Shown here one piece after another: positions 8,963 through 17,542 of a DNA stretch of 64,000 nt; positions within the stretch are counted from its first letter, which is position 1; every line of letters starts with the position of its first letter. The DNA comes from UBA10649 sp963842725 (GTDB taxonomy: Bacteria; Actinomycetota; Actinomycetes; S36-B12), in NCBI GenBank assembly GCA_963842725.1, contig CAWJHN010000004.1:558001-622000 (forward strand), given 5' to 3'. Below the pieces are notes generated by a model. It saw only the letters and a program-made list of their open reading frames with translations. It did not search any database and was not told the origin of the DNA. The translations under genes and the position numbers were made by a program.

Positions 8963-11254
8963 GTGAGCGATGCCCCGGTCCTCGGCGACCAGTTGAGCCT
9001 GGACACGGGCAGCCACCCGTCTCGGGAGCTGTCGCGGCTGGTCGACGACCTGAACCCCTCGCAGCGTGCCGCGGTCGAGCATCGCGGCGGCCCCCTGCTC
9101 ATCGTCGCCGGCGCCGGCTCGGGCAAGACCAGGGTCCTGACCCGGCGGGTCGCCCACCTGCTGGCGACCCGCGACGCCCAGCCCGGGCAGATTCTCGCGA
9201 TCACGTTCACGAACAAGGCGGCCGGCGAGATGAAGGAGCGGGTTGCCGAGCTGGTCGGCGCGCGGGCCCGCGTCATGTGGGTCTCGACCTTCCACAGCGC
9301 CTGCGTGCGGATCCTGCGAAGCGAGGCGAGCCGGCTCGGGATCGCGAGCAGCTTCACCATCTACGACCAGGCCGACTCGCTGCGGCTGATGACCATGGTC
9401 ATCCGCGACCTCGATCTGGACTCGAAGAAGTACACCCCGAGGTCCTTCCTCGCCCAGGTCTCGAACCTGAAGAACGAGCTGATCGACTACGAGACCTATC
9501 GGTCGCGAACGGCCAACCACATGGAGGAGATGCTGGCCGACGCCTACCGGGACTACCAGGCGCGGCTGCGCCGGGCGAACGCCTTCGACTTCGACGACCT
9601 GATCTCCTCGACGGTCGCCGTCCTGCAGCTCTTCCCCGACGTCGCCGAGCACTACCGACGTCGATTCCGGCACATCCTCGTCGACGAGTACCAGGACACG
9701 AACCACGCGCAGTACGTGCTGATCAAGGAGCTGGTGGGCCAGGGCACCGCCGAGCTGCCCCCCGGTCAGCTGTGCGTCGTCGGCGACGCCGACCAGTCGA
9801 TCTACGCCTTCCGCGGTGCGACGATCCGCAACATCGAGGAGTTCGAGCGCGACTACCCCAACGCCACGACGGTCATGCTGGAGCAGAACTACCGGTCGAC
9901 GCAGACGATCCTCACCGCCGCGAACGCGGTGATCGCGCGCAACGAGGGCCGCCGCGACAAGCGGCTGTGGACCGATGCCGGCGCGGGCAGCCCGATCGTG
10001 GCCTATGTGGCGGACGACGAGCACGACGAGGCCTCGTTCATCGCCAACGAGATCGACCGACTGTGCGACGACGAGGGGTTCACGCCCTCGGACGTCGCCG
10101 TCTTCTACCGGACAAACGCCCAGTCCCGCTCCGTGGAGGAGATCTTCATCCGGGTCGGCCTGCCGTACAAGGTGGTGGGCGGCACCCGCTTCTACGAGCG
10201 CCGCGAGGTGCGCGACGCCATCGCCTACCTGCGCGCCATCGCCAACCCGGACGACGAGGTCTCGCTCAGGCGCATCCTGAACACGCCCAAGCGCGGCATC
10301 GGCGAGCGGGCGGAGGCGATGGTGGAGGCGTTCGGCCAGCGCGAGCGCATCGGCTTCGCGGCCGCCCTCGAGCGGGCAGTTGAGGCGCCGGGCATCGCCA
10401 CGCGGTCGCTCGCCGCGATCCAGTCCTTCGTCACCCTCATGTCCGACCTGAGGACGATCGCGGAGTCTGGTGCGGATCCGGCGACGATCCTCCAGGCGGT
10501 GTTCGAGCAGAGCGGGTACCTCGCGGAGCTGCAGGCGTCGACGGACCCGCAGGACGAGACTCGCGTCGAGAACCTTGCCGAACTCGAGTCGGTCGCGCAC
10601 GAGTTCGGCACGGAGAACCCCCAGGGGTCGCTCGCGGACTTCCTCGAGCGCGTCTCCCTGGTCGCGGACTCCGACGAGATCCCCGACGCGGGCGAGGGTG
10701 GAGGCATGGTCACCCTGATGACGCTGCACACGGCCAAGGGCCTGGAGTTCCCGGTCGTATTCCTCACCGGCCTGGAGGACGGCGTCTTCCCGCACATGCG
10801 GTCCCTCGGCAACTCGCGCGAGCTCGAGGAGGAGCGGCGGCTGGCCTACGTGGGCATCACGCGGGCTCGCCAGCGCCTGTACGTGTCGCGTTCGATCATG
10901 CGATCGGCCTGGGGATCGCCGGCATTCAATCCGCCGTCGAGGTTCCTGGACGAGATCCCGAGCGACGTCATCGACTGGCGTCGTGAGGAGCCGGTCGGCC
11001 GGAGCCCACTGCAGGGCGGATACGGATCGTCGCCGAGCAGCAGCAGCGCCGCGCTGCGCCTGGGCGACCGGATCGTCGGCACGGGTCCGGTGGTGTCCCT
11101 CACCGCCGGCGAGCGCGTGACGCACCAGAAGTTCGGGCTCGGGACGGTCGTCTCGACCTCCGGAGCCGGCGACAAGGCGGAGGCGACGATCGACTTCGGC
11201 TCGGCTGGCGTCAAGCGCCTGCTGCTGCGCTACGCCCCGGTCGAGAAGCTGTAG
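8963..11254 (+). CDS. pcrA: ATP-dependent DNA helicase PcrA/UvrD
   Basis: This superfamily 1A 3'-5' helicase functions in nucleotide excision repair and replication restart. It is 763 residues, normal for actinobacterial UvrD1/PcrA. Motifs seen in order: Q-motif LNPSQRAAVEH, Walker A AGAGSGKT (about 49-56), motif Ia ITFTNKAAGEM, motif II VDEYQDTNHAQY, motif III GDADQSIYAFRGA, motif IV QNYRST, motif V TLHTAKGLEFPVVF, and motif VI RRLAYVGITRAR. A C-terminal Tudor-like segment GERVTHQKFGLGTV follows, which in PcrA contacts RNA polymerase. The 3' end overlaps the oppositely oriented lipase gene by 44 bases. Confidence 0.96.
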   Translation: MSDAPVLGDQLSLDTGSHPSRELSRLVDDLNPSQRAAVEHRGGPLLIVAGAGSGKTRVLTRRVAHLLATRDAQPGQILAITFTNKAAGEMKERVAELVGARARVMWVSTFHSACVRILRSEASRLGIASSFTIYDQADSLRLMTMVIRDLDLDSKKYTPRSFLAQVSNLKNELIDYETYRSRTANHMEEMLADAYRDYQARLRRANAFDFDDLISSTVAVLQLFPDVAEHYRRRFRHILVDEYQDTNHAQYVLIKELVGQGTAELPPGQLCVVGDADQSIYAFRGATIRNIEEFERDYPNATTVMLEQNYRSTQTILTAANAVIARNEGRRDKRLWTDAGAGSPIVAYVADDEHDEASFIANEIDRLCDDEGFTPSDVAVFYRTNAQSRSVEEIFIRVGLPYKVVGGTRFYERREVRDAIAYLRAIANPDDEVSLRRILNTPKRGIGERAEAMVEAFGQRERIGFAAALERAVEAPGIATRSLAAIQSFVTLMSDLRTIAESGADPATILQAVFEQSGYLAELQASTDPQDETRVENLAELESVAHEFGTENPQGSLADFLERVSLVADSDEIPDAGEGGGMVTLMTLHTAKGLEFPVVFLTGLEDGVFPHMRSLGNSRELEEERRLAYVGITRARQRLYVSRSIMRSAWGSPAFNPPSRFLDEIPSDVIDWRREEPVGRSPLQGGYGSSPSSSSAALRLGDRIVGTGPVVSLTAGERVTHQKFGLGTVVSTSGAGDKAEATIDFGSAGVKRLLLRYAPVEKL

Positions 11255-12146
11255 GGCGCTCGCCGACCTCCCGGGCCGGGGTGCTCTCGATCGAGGTCAC
11301 TCCCGACGAGATCTGCGTCCCGTCGTGGTCGAGCTGGGCCAGCGCTGTCGAGATCTCGTGCACGACGCGGCGATCGACCGGCAGGGACATGTGGCCGATT
11401 CCCCTGATGAAGACGTTGCGGGCCCTCAGGTCGTCGTGGATGATCCGCGCGTTGCGCTGGGGCAGGACCAGTTGATCGAGGTCCGACCAGATGGCGATGA
11501 ACCGCGTGCGGCAGCCGGGTGCCGGCTCGGCGAGAGCGGTGATGATGTGGCTGCTCGCCCGCATCTGGCGGATGACCGGCCATGGCACGAACTGCGCGGG
11601 GATGGTGCCGTTGTGCGGCGTGCCCAGTGTGCACACCGTGTGCACGTGGCGGTCGCCGCCGAGCCGCTGCACGTAGTAGCGCGCCACGAGGCCGCCCATC
11701 GAGTGTCCGATGATGTGGACGCGCTCGTAGCCGGTCTGCTCGCAGACCTCGTCGATCAGCGTGCCGAGCCGCTCGGCCACGTCGGCGATGTCGTCGGTGA
11801 AAGGGGAGTAGTTGAGGGCGTAGGTGCGCCCGAAACCGCGACCGCGCAGTGACCGGCGCAGGAGCGTGAAGATGCTGCGGTTGTCGATGACCCCGTGGAT
11901 CAGGATGATCGGGGTCCCGGCGGCCTCCACGTCGCCGACGATCAGGCCCCGCTGCACGGGCGACAGGTGCGAGACCCCGAGGTGCGACGCCTCGTCCAGG
12001 CGGTCCTCCAGCAGTCCCCACGGATACAGGGCCAGGTGGAGCGTCACCCAGACGCCCTCGACCGCGACGCCGGCGATGCCGGCCGGCGACAGGAGTGCCC
12101 TGCGCGCACCGTCGAGGGTCTCGTAGGCCCGGCTGATGACCGACAT
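11211..12146 (-). CDS. Alpha/beta-hydrolase, lipase/esterase-type
   Basis: This is a 311-residue alpha/beta-hydrolase of the triacylglycerol lipase/PGAP1-like group. It has the oxyanion block LIHGVIDN, the nucleophile elbow GHSMGG, a likely acid Asp in WSDLDQLV and His in GIGHMSLPV. A hydrophobic helix near the N-terminus (GIAGVAVEGVWVTLHLALY) suggests membrane association. The ATG at 12146 shares one base with the TGA of the upstream Lrp-domain gene, so translation is coupled. Its 3' end runs 44 bases into the 3' end of pcrA. The substrate is unknown. Confidence 0.82.
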   Translation of the reverse strand: MSVISRAYETLDGARRALLSPAGIAGVAVEGVWVTLHLALYPWGLLEDRLDEASHLGVSHLSPVQRGLIVGDVEAAGTPIILIHGVIDNRSIFTLLRRSLRGRGFGRTYALNYSPFTDDIADVAERLGTLIDEVCEQTGYERVHIIGHSMGGLVARYYVQRLGGDRHVHTVCTLGTPHNGTIPAQFVPWPVIRQMRASSHIITALAEPAPGCRTRFIAIWSDLDQLVLPQRNARIIHDDLRARNVFIRGIGHMSLPVDRRVVHEISTALAQLDHDGTQISSGVTSIESTPAREVGERPTASRPGRSAAAGA

Positions 12147-12421
12147 CAATAGCCCAGGGAGAAGCCGGCCCCCAGGTCCTCGGGGCGATAGGTGCGGAAG
12201 GCGATGTGGGTCTCGGTCGAGCTGACACCGGGGATCGAGCCGATGCTGTCGGTCACGACGGTGGCGACCGCCTCGACATCGGAGACCTCGATGATGGCGA
12301 CGATGTCGAGCTGGCCGGTCACGGAGTACACCGTGCGCACCTGCGGGACCCGGGCGATCTCGGAGCCCACCTCGTTGACGAGGCGTGGCTCGACGTGGAT
12401 GAAGCAGAGCGCGGTCACCAT
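12146..12421 (-). CDS. Stand-alone Lrp/AsnC ligand-binding (RAM) domain protein
   Basis: This is a 91-residue protein made only of the RAM/ActR-like effector domain of Lrp/AsnC regulators (MVTALCFIHVE... GQLDIVAIIEV... GSIPGVSSTETHIAF). It lacks the helix-turn-helix, so it cannot bind DNA alone. Such single-domain proteins are common in actinobacteria and are thought to oligomerise and sense small ligands. It sits 9 bases after the FMN reductase gene and overlaps the lipase start, making a three-gene minus-strand operon. Confidence 0.85.
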   Translation of the reverse strand: MVTALCFIHVEPRLVNEVGSEIARVPQVRTVYSVTGQLDIVAIIEVSDVEAVATVVTDSIGSIPGVSSTETHIAFRTYRPEDLGAGFSLGY

Positions 12422-12430
12422 GCCGTCAGC

Positions 12431-13027
12431 CTAGCCCCGGTGCAGGGCCCGGAGGGCGGTGGCGAAGTCGACGACCTGGCGGCCGATCGTCTGGAGCTGA
12501 CGGGCGACGGCCGTGTCGGTCGACTCCGCGTCGCTGCCGAGGAACGAGGTCGCGTCGTTGACCGCGCTGCCCATCGGCGTCGGCCACCCGCGAAGGGCGT
12601 GGGCCACCTGACGCAGGTGGTTCATCGTCCCGACGGAGGCCTGCCAGCCATGGGCGACGGCGATGCAGCCGATCGCCCGGCCGTCGAGGTAGGGCCGCTG
12701 GTCGAGCCTGAGGTCCTCGGCATAGTCGAGCGCGTTCTTGAGCAGTCCGCTGATGGACCCGTGGTAGCCAGGGGAGGACAGGATGAGGCCGTCGCACTCG
12801 CGCATGGACTCGACCAGGTGCCGGGCCATGGGGGCGCGCTCGCTGGTCTCGGTGTCGAAGATCGGGACCATGAGGTCCCGCCCCGTGATGTAGGTCACCA
12901 CGGCACCCGCCGAGGTGGCTCCCTGCGCAGCGATCCGAAGGGCTCGCTCCGCCGCGGAGTCGGGTCGCGTGCTCCCGCCGAGGGCGAGCACGCGCACCGG
13001 CGGGCGGAGCGTCGAATCGTGGGTCAC
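12431..13027 (-). CDS. NADPH-dependent FMN reductase (flavodoxin fold)
   Basis: This is a 198-residue flavodoxin-fold reductase. It has LGGSTRPDSAAERAL at the phosphate-binding loop of FMN, and SSPGYHGSISGLLKNALDYA, the family signature contacting the isoalloxazine ring. Expected activity is NAD(P)H-dependent reduction of FMN, quinones or related acceptors. GTG 13027 is preferred as start because GGAGA precedes it and the longer in-frame extension has no conserved content. It heads the operon with the Lrp-domain protein and the lipase, and is divergent from the B12-domain gene. Confidence 0.82.
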   Translation of the reverse strand: MTHDSTLRPPVRVLALGGSTRPDSAAERALRIAAQGATSAGAVVTYITGRDLMVPIFDTETSERAPMARHLVESMRECDGLILSSPGYHGSISGLLKNALDYAEDLRLDQRPYLDGRAIGCIAVAHGWQASVGTMNHLRQVAHALRGWPTPMGSAVNDATSFLGSDAESTDTAVARQLQTIGRQVVDFATALRALHRG

Positions 13028-13139
13028 AGGCGTGTCTCCGGTCCGTATGGCGACGCCGCGGGGGTCGTCGATCCTGCAGTGGTGCGACTGCCGTTCCGCA
13101 GTCCGGATCATGGCAAGTCAATCACCCGACCCGGCGCGG

Positions 13140-13145
13140 TACTCT
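13140..13145 (+). promoter_or_regulatory. -10 box (TACTCT) of the B12-domain gene
   Basis: TACTCT lies about 35 bases before the ATG at 13181, followed by a good ribosome site (GCAGGAGGGG), so this gene has a normal leader. No clear -35 hexamer is visible. Confidence 0.35.
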
Positions 13146-13180
13146 GCCGACACATCATCGCCCAGCAGGAGGGGACCGTC

Positions 13181-13579
13181 ATGTCGGCACCGATTCGCGT
13201 GGTGGTGGCCAAGCCGGGCCTCGACGGGCACGATCGGGGTGCCAAGGTCGTGGCGCGCGCACTGCGGGACGCCGGGATCGAGGTCGTCTACACCGGGCTG
13301 CACCAGACTCCGGCTCAGATCGTCGACGCCGCCATCCAGGAGGACGCCGACATCATCGGACTGTCGGTCCTGTCGGGAGCCCACCTGACCCTCTTCGCGG
13401 AGGTCATGGACCTGCTGACGGCCAAGGACGCCACCGACATCGTCGTGTTCGGCGGTGGCATCATCCCCGAGGACGACATCCCCCTGCTGGAGGAGATGGG
13501 CGTGGCGAAGATCTTCACGCCCGGCACGCCGACCCACGAGATCGTCCAGTGGGTCCAAGATCACATTCACAAGGACTGA
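13181..13579 (+). CDS. Stand-alone cobalamin (B12)-binding domain, small subunit of an acyl-CoA mutase
   Basis: This 132-residue protein is equivalent to the C-terminal B12 domain of methylmalonyl-CoA mutase. The base-off/His-on motif is complete: GLDGHDRG (DxHxxG, about residues 15-22), then SVLSGAH, and GGGIIP. Split mutases such as isobutyryl-CoA or 2-hydroxyisobutyryl-CoA mutase use a small subunit of this size. The large catalytic subunit is not in this window, so the partner and reaction stay open. It is 54 bases upstream of sucC; succinyl-CoA, the methylmalonyl-CoA mutase product, is the sucCD substrate, which may explain the position. Confidence 0.85.
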   Translation: MSAPIRVVVAKPGLDGHDRGAKVVARALRDAGIEVVYTGLHQTPAQIVDAAIQEDADIIGLSVLSGAHLTLFAEVMDLLTAKDATDIVVFGGGIIPEDDIPLLEEMGVAKIFTPGTPTHEIVQWVQDHIHKD

Positions 13580-13633
13580 CCGCCCCCGGCGCGCTCAGTA
13601 GGCTCGCCCAACGCTCATCGCGAAGGAGTACGC

Positions 13634-14821
13634 GTGGATCTGTACGAGTATCAGGCGAAGCACCTGTTCGGCAAGCATGGGGTGCCGGTGACCCCGGGTG
13701 AGGTGTGCGTGACGGCGGATGCGGCGCGTGAGGCGACCCGCAAGATCGGCTCGCAGGTGGTGGTGAAGGCGCAGGTGAAGGTCGGGGGCCGTGGCAAGGC
13801 GGGCGGGGTGAAGCTCGCGGAGACGCCGGATGAGGCGCAGGTGATCGCTAAGGCGATCCTGGGGATGGACATCAAGGGTCACACCGTCTACAAGGTGCTG
13901 GTCAACGAGGCGAGCGATATCGCCGAGGAGTACTACGTCTCGTTCCTGCTGGACCGCGCGAACCGGGCGTATCTGGCGATGGCGAGCGTGGCCGGGGGGA
14001 TGGAGATCGAGGAGGTCGCCGCGACGCGCCCTGATGAGCTGGCGATGGTCCGGGTCGACGCGCTGGAGGGCTGCACGCCGCAGAAGGCGCAGGAGATCGT
14101 GGAGGCGGCGCGGTTCCCGGATGCGGTCAAGGGGCAGGTCGCGTTCATCCTGGAGCGGCTGTGGCGGGTGCTGGTCGAGGAGGACGCGACGCTGGTGGAG
14201 GTCAATCCGCTGGCGTTGACGCCGACGGGGCAGGTGCTGGCGCTGGACGGCAAGGTGACGGTGGATGACAACGCGCACTACCGGCACGCATCGCATGCGG
14301 ACTTCGTCGACCGGGACAACACCGATCCGATCGAGCTGCGGGCCAAGGAGTTCGACCTGAACTACGTGAAGCTGGATGGGCAGGTGGGGATCGTGGGCAA
14401 CGGTGCCGGCCTGGTGATGAGCACCCTGGACGTGGTGGCGTATGCGGGGGAGGAGTTCGGCGGGATCAAGCCGGCGAACTTCCTGGACATCGGCGGCGGT
14501 GCGTCGGCCGACGTGATGGCCAACGGGCTGGACATCGTGCTGAACGACCCGGAGGTCGAGGCGGTGTTCGTCAACGTGTTCGGCGGGATCACGTCCTGCG
14601 ACGCGGTGGCCAACGGCATCGTGCAGGCGATGGCGATGCTGGCGGCCCGGGGCGAGCCGGTGACCAAGCCGATCGTGTGCCGGATCGACGGGAACAACGC
14701 CGACGAGGGCCGCCGCATCCTCAATGAGGCCGAGCACGACCTGATCGAGCTTGTCGACACCATGGATGGCGCTGCGCGACGGGTGGCCGAGCTGGCCGCC
14801 GCCCGCAGGGCCGGGAAGTAG
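13634..14821 (+). CDS. sucC: Succinyl-CoA synthetase (ADP-forming) beta subunit
   Basis: This TCA-cycle enzyme subunit is 395 residues long and contains the ATP-grasp domain (MDLYEYQAKHLFGKHGVPVTPG; VVVKAQVKVGGRGKAGGV) and the C-terminal CoA-ligase-like domain (FLDIGGGAS, VFVNVFGGITSCD). GTG 13634 has a GAAGGA ribosome site. The alpha subunit follows 10 bases later. A TAGGCT box at 13599-13604 suggests its own promoter as well as possible read-through from the B12 gene. Third codon positions are strongly G-rich here, unlike the C-rich second half of sucD. Confidence 0.97.
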   Translation: MDLYEYQAKHLFGKHGVPVTPGEVCVTADAAREATRKIGSQVVVKAQVKVGGRGKAGGVKLAETPDEAQVIAKAILGMDIKGHTVYKVLVNEASDIAEEYYVSFLLDRANRAYLAMASVAGGMEIEEVAATRPDELAMVRVDALEGCTPQKAQEIVEAARFPDAVKGQVAFILERLWRVLVEEDATLVEVNPLALTPTGQVLALDGKVTVDDNAHYRHASHADFVDRDNTDPIELRAKEFDLNYVKLDGQVGIVGNGAGLVMSTLDVVAYAGEEFGGIKPANFLDIGGGASADVMANGLDIVLNDPEVEAVFVNVFGGITSCDAVANGIVQAMAMLAARGEPVTKPIVCRIDGNNADEGRRILNEAEHDLIELVDTMDGAARRVAELAAARRAGK

Positions 14822-14831
14822 GGCACGGACG

Positions 14832-15698
14832 ATGGCGATCTGGCTGGACGAGAACTCCCGCATCCTGGTGCAGGGCATGACGGGCTCCGAGGGAACCAAG
14901 CACACCCGCCTGATGAGGGCGTCCGGGGCGCAGATCGTCGCCGGGGTCACGCCCGGCAAGGCCGGTCAGGACGTCGACGGGATCCCCGTGTTCAGTGACG
15001 TGCCCGCCGCGATGGCCGCGACCGGCGCGAACGTGTCGGTGGTGTTCGTGCCGCCCCGGTTCGCGAAGGCCGCGGTCGAGGAGGCCGTCGACGCCGGGCT
15101 GCCGCTGGTCGTGGTGATCACCGAGGGCATCCCGGTGCACGACACCGCGCAGTTCTTCCAGTACGCGGTCAACGCCGGCACCACCCGGATCATCGGCCCG
15201 AACTGCCCCGGCATCATCACTCCCGGCGTCTCCAACGCCGGCATCATCCCGGCCGGCATCACCCAGTCCGGTCGCATCGGCCTGGTGTCGAAGTCCGGCA
15301 CCCTGACCTACCAGATGCTCTACGAGCTGCGCGACATCGGCTTCTCCACCGCGGTCGGCATCGGCGGCGACCCGATCATCGGCACCACCCACATCGACTG
15401 CCTCGCCGCGTTCGAGGCCGACCCCGGCACCGACGCGATCGTCATGATCGGCGAGATCGGCGGCGACGCCGAGGAACGCGCCGCCGCCTTCATCAAGGAC
15501 AACGTCACCAAGCCCGTCGTCGGCTACGTCGCCGGGTTCACCGCACCCGAGGGCAAGACCATGGGCCACGCCGGCGCCATCGTCTCCGGCTCCGCCGGCA
15601 CCGCCGCCGCCAAGCAGGAAGCCCTCGAAGCCGTCGGCGTCCGCGTCGGCAAGACCCCCAGCGCAGCAGCCCAGATCATGCGGGAGCTCATGGCCTAG
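14832..15698 (+). CDS. sucD: Succinyl-CoA synthetase alpha subunit
   Basis: This 288-residue partner of SucC carries the CoA-binding Rossmann fold (ILVQGMTGSEGTKHTRLM). The catalytic phospho-histidine is in GHAGAIVSGSAGTA near residue 245, and GPNCPGIITPG is the second conserved block. It forms the alpha-beta complex producing succinate, CoA and ATP from succinyl-CoA. The start is ATG 14832, ten bases after sucC; the longer open frame upstream lies inside sucC and is not used. It is convergent with the EamA transporter gene, 28 bases away. Confidence 0.97.
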   Translation: MAIWLDENSRILVQGMTGSEGTKHTRLMRASGAQIVAGVTPGKAGQDVDGIPVFSDVPAAMAATGANVSVVFVPPRFAKAAVEEAVDAGLPLVVVITEGIPVHDTAQFFQYAVNAGTTRIIGPNCPGIITPGVSNAGIIPAGITQSGRIGLVSKSGTLTYQMLYELRDIGFSTAVGIGGDPIIGTTHIDCLAAFEADPGTDAIVMIGEIGGDAEERAAAFIKDNVTKPVVGYVAGFTAPEGKTMGHAGAIVSGSAGTAAAKQEALEAVGVRVGKTPSAAAQIMRELMA

Positions 15699-15726
15699 GG
15701 CGACGGGCTTCGCGGTCGTGACCGCG

Positions 15727-16563
15727 TCACCCGAGGGTGAGGGCGACCACGGCCACGAAGGCCAGCGCGACGCCCGCGCCCTGCACGCGGTTCATCCGCT
15801 CGTGCAGGACGACGCGCGCGAGGACGACCGTGGCTGCTGGGTACAGCGACCCGATCACGGCGACGACCGACAGCAGCCCGCGCTGCGAGGCGAGTTGGAA
15901 CAGACCGTTCGCCGTGGCGTCGAGGACCCCGGCTCCCACGGCGAGGCGCCACGGGAATCCCGGGCCGGGCCGTGCCCTGAGGAAGACGACGACCACGGCG
16001 ACCATCCCGATCGTCGTGATCCAGCGACCCACGGTGGCGACCCAGATGCCGGACGTGGCCGGCGCGACGCCGACGGCGACGAGGTAGAGGCCGATGGCCA
16101 CCCCGCTGGCCAGCGCGAAGGCGATGGCCGAGGGTGGCGTCCGCTCGTGGGGGTGCCCGCTCTCGCGACTCACGAGGATCACCGCGACAGCGGCACCGGC
16201 GATGCCTGCGAGGGCAAGGGGTGACAGCGCCTCGCCGCGCGCCACGCCCACCACGACGGGCACCGCGCCGGACATCACGGCCGTGACCGGCGAGACGATC
16301 CCCATCGGACCCCGCGTGAGGGCCGAGTAGAGCAGCCACATGGCGATTCCGCCGATGACTCCGGCGGCGACGGAGTAGGGGAGGACCTCGGCGGTGAGCT
16401 GACCCGGAACCACCACGAGGGCGATGAACGTCAGCAGGAGCGCGCCCGCGGGATACGACACCGACAGGACGAGTGCGCTCCCGGCACGCCTGGCCGCGAG
16501 TCCCCCGACGAAGTCGGCTACTCCCCACGACATGCTCGAGACGAGGGCGAGCAGCGCACCCAT
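15727..16563 (-). CDS. EamA/DMT-family transporter
   Basis: This is a 278-residue integral membrane protein with ten hydrophobic helices in two repeated EamA halves. The first half begins MGALLALVSSMSWGVADFVGGLAARRAG and the second begins near AIAFALASGVAIGLYLV. These are drug/metabolite-superfamily carriers exporting small molecules; no substrate can be named. The ATG at 16563 is the natural start. The open frame that continues for 580 codons further upstream on this strand has no transporter features and is an antisense artefact. Confidence 0.85.
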   Translation of the reverse strand: MGALLALVSSMSWGVADFVGGLAARRAGSALVLSVSYPAGALLLTFIALVVVPGQLTAEVLPYSVAAGVIGGIAMWLLYSALTRGPMGIVSPVTAVMSGAVPVVVGVARGEALSPLALAGIAGAAVAVILVSRESGHPHERTPPSAIAFALASGVAIGLYLVAVGVAPATSGIWVATVGRWITTIGMVAVVVVFLRARPGPGFPWRLAVGAGVLDATANGLFQLASQRGLLSVVAVIGSLYPAATVVLARVVLHERMNRVQGAGVALAFVAVVALTLG

Positions 16564-16673
16564 GCCTCGCCGTCCCTTCGTCGGTCGGTGGAAGTATCGC
16601 GCACCTGCGGCGGACGTGGGTGAGGGCGGCCAGGTCATCCCGGGTCCGGGCGGGCGGCGATGCCCCTCGGCCG

Positions 16674-16739
16674 TAGGCTCGGCTCGTGGGTGCGGACGTG
16701 ACGAGGGCCATTCGCCCGAGAGTGTGCCCGAGTGCCTGA
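16674..16739 (+). promoter_or_regulatory. Leaderless promoter and possible 17-codon leader ORF before the TauE/SafE gene
   Basis: TAGGCT (16674-16679) is followed by six bases and GTG 16686, which opens a 17-codon frame (MGADVTRAIRPRVCPSA) ending in TGA at 16737-16739. That stop lies inside the permease gene, whose GTG is at 16732, so ribosomes finishing the leader could reinitiate. The frame is not that of the permease. Confidence 0.4.
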
Positions 16740-17490
16740 CGTCTGGACGCCCGTCCTGATCGTCAGCGTCGCCGCCGCGGTGTTCCTCTACGGCTTCTCG
16801 AAGACGGCCATGCCGGTCGCGGGAGTCCTCGCCGGACCGGTCCTGGCCGTCGCGCTGACGGCCACCACTGCGTCCGCGTTCGCGGTGCCGCTGCTCATCC
16901 TCGGCGACATCTTCGCTCTCGCGCTGTACCGGCAGCATGCGGACTGGGGCCTCATCCGGCGGTTGATCCCCGGGGTGCTGCTCGGGATCGGAATCACCGC
17001 CATCCTCTTCCGATTCCTGGACGTGCGAACGATCGGACGGATCGTCGGGATCCTCATCCTCACCTCGGTGCTGCTCGAGGTGTGGCGCAGCCGCTCCGAG
17101 AAGGCGAACCACCGCGAGCTTCCGGTCATGGAGAGCAAGGCGGCCATCGCGTTCTTCGGCGCCCTCGCGGGCGTGACGTCCATGGCCGCCAACGCGGGCG
17201 GCACGGCGATGACCCTGTACCTGGTGAAGATGCGCGTATCGATGCTCGCCTTCATGGGGACCTCGACCTGGTTCTTCTTCGTGATCAACGTCATCAAGGT
17301 GCCGATCGTCGTTGCGCTCGGCCTGATGACGCCGCAGACGCTCCTCGCCGACCTGTGGTTCGCACCGCTGGTCGTGGTCGGGGCCCTGCTCGGCGTCGTC
17401 GTGTTCCGCCGGATGAATCAGACGGTGTTCACGAATGTCGCCCTCGCCCTGAGCGCGATCGCCGCCGGGTGGCTGATCATCCACGGCTGA
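16732..17490 (+). CDS. TauE/SafE-family (sulfite exporter-like) permease
   Basis: This is a 252-residue membrane protein with about eight helices in two homologous halves, each opening with a Gly/Ala-rich segment (YGFSKTAMPVAGVLAGPVLA; FFGALAGVTSMAANAGGTAMTLYL). The latter is the TauE/SafE signature. Members move sulfite, sulfonates or small organic anions. The start GTG 16732 lies within a short upstream frame that begins exactly at the expected leaderless position. Divergent from the EamA gene. Confidence 0.8.
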   Translation: MPDVWTPVLIVSVAAAVFLYGFSKTAMPVAGVLAGPVLAVALTATTASAFAVPLLILGDIFALALYRQHADWGLIRRLIPGVLLGIGITAILFRFLDVRTIGRIVGILILTSVLLEVWRSRSEKANHRELPVMESKAAIAFFGALAGVTSMAANAGGTAMTLYLVKMRVSMLAFMGTSTWFFFVINVIKVPIVVALGLMTPQTLLADLWFAPLVVVGALLGVVVFRRMNQTVFTNVALALSAIAAGWLIIHG

Positions 17491-17542
17491 CTCGCGCGTG
17501 GCGGTCCCCGTTCGAGCACTGCCGACCTGAGATTCTGGGCTG

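Noticed and set aside
8915..11125. 736-codon minus-strand open frame opposite pcrA
   Set aside because: Shadow of a high-GC helicase gene; composition dominated by Arg/Asp/Val/Leu, no domain, and pcrA is unmistakable.
12206..13180. N-terminal extension of the B12-domain frame over the minus-strand operon
   Set aside because: The ATG at 13181 has a strong ribosome site and the protein then matches the family length; the extension is antisense to real genes.
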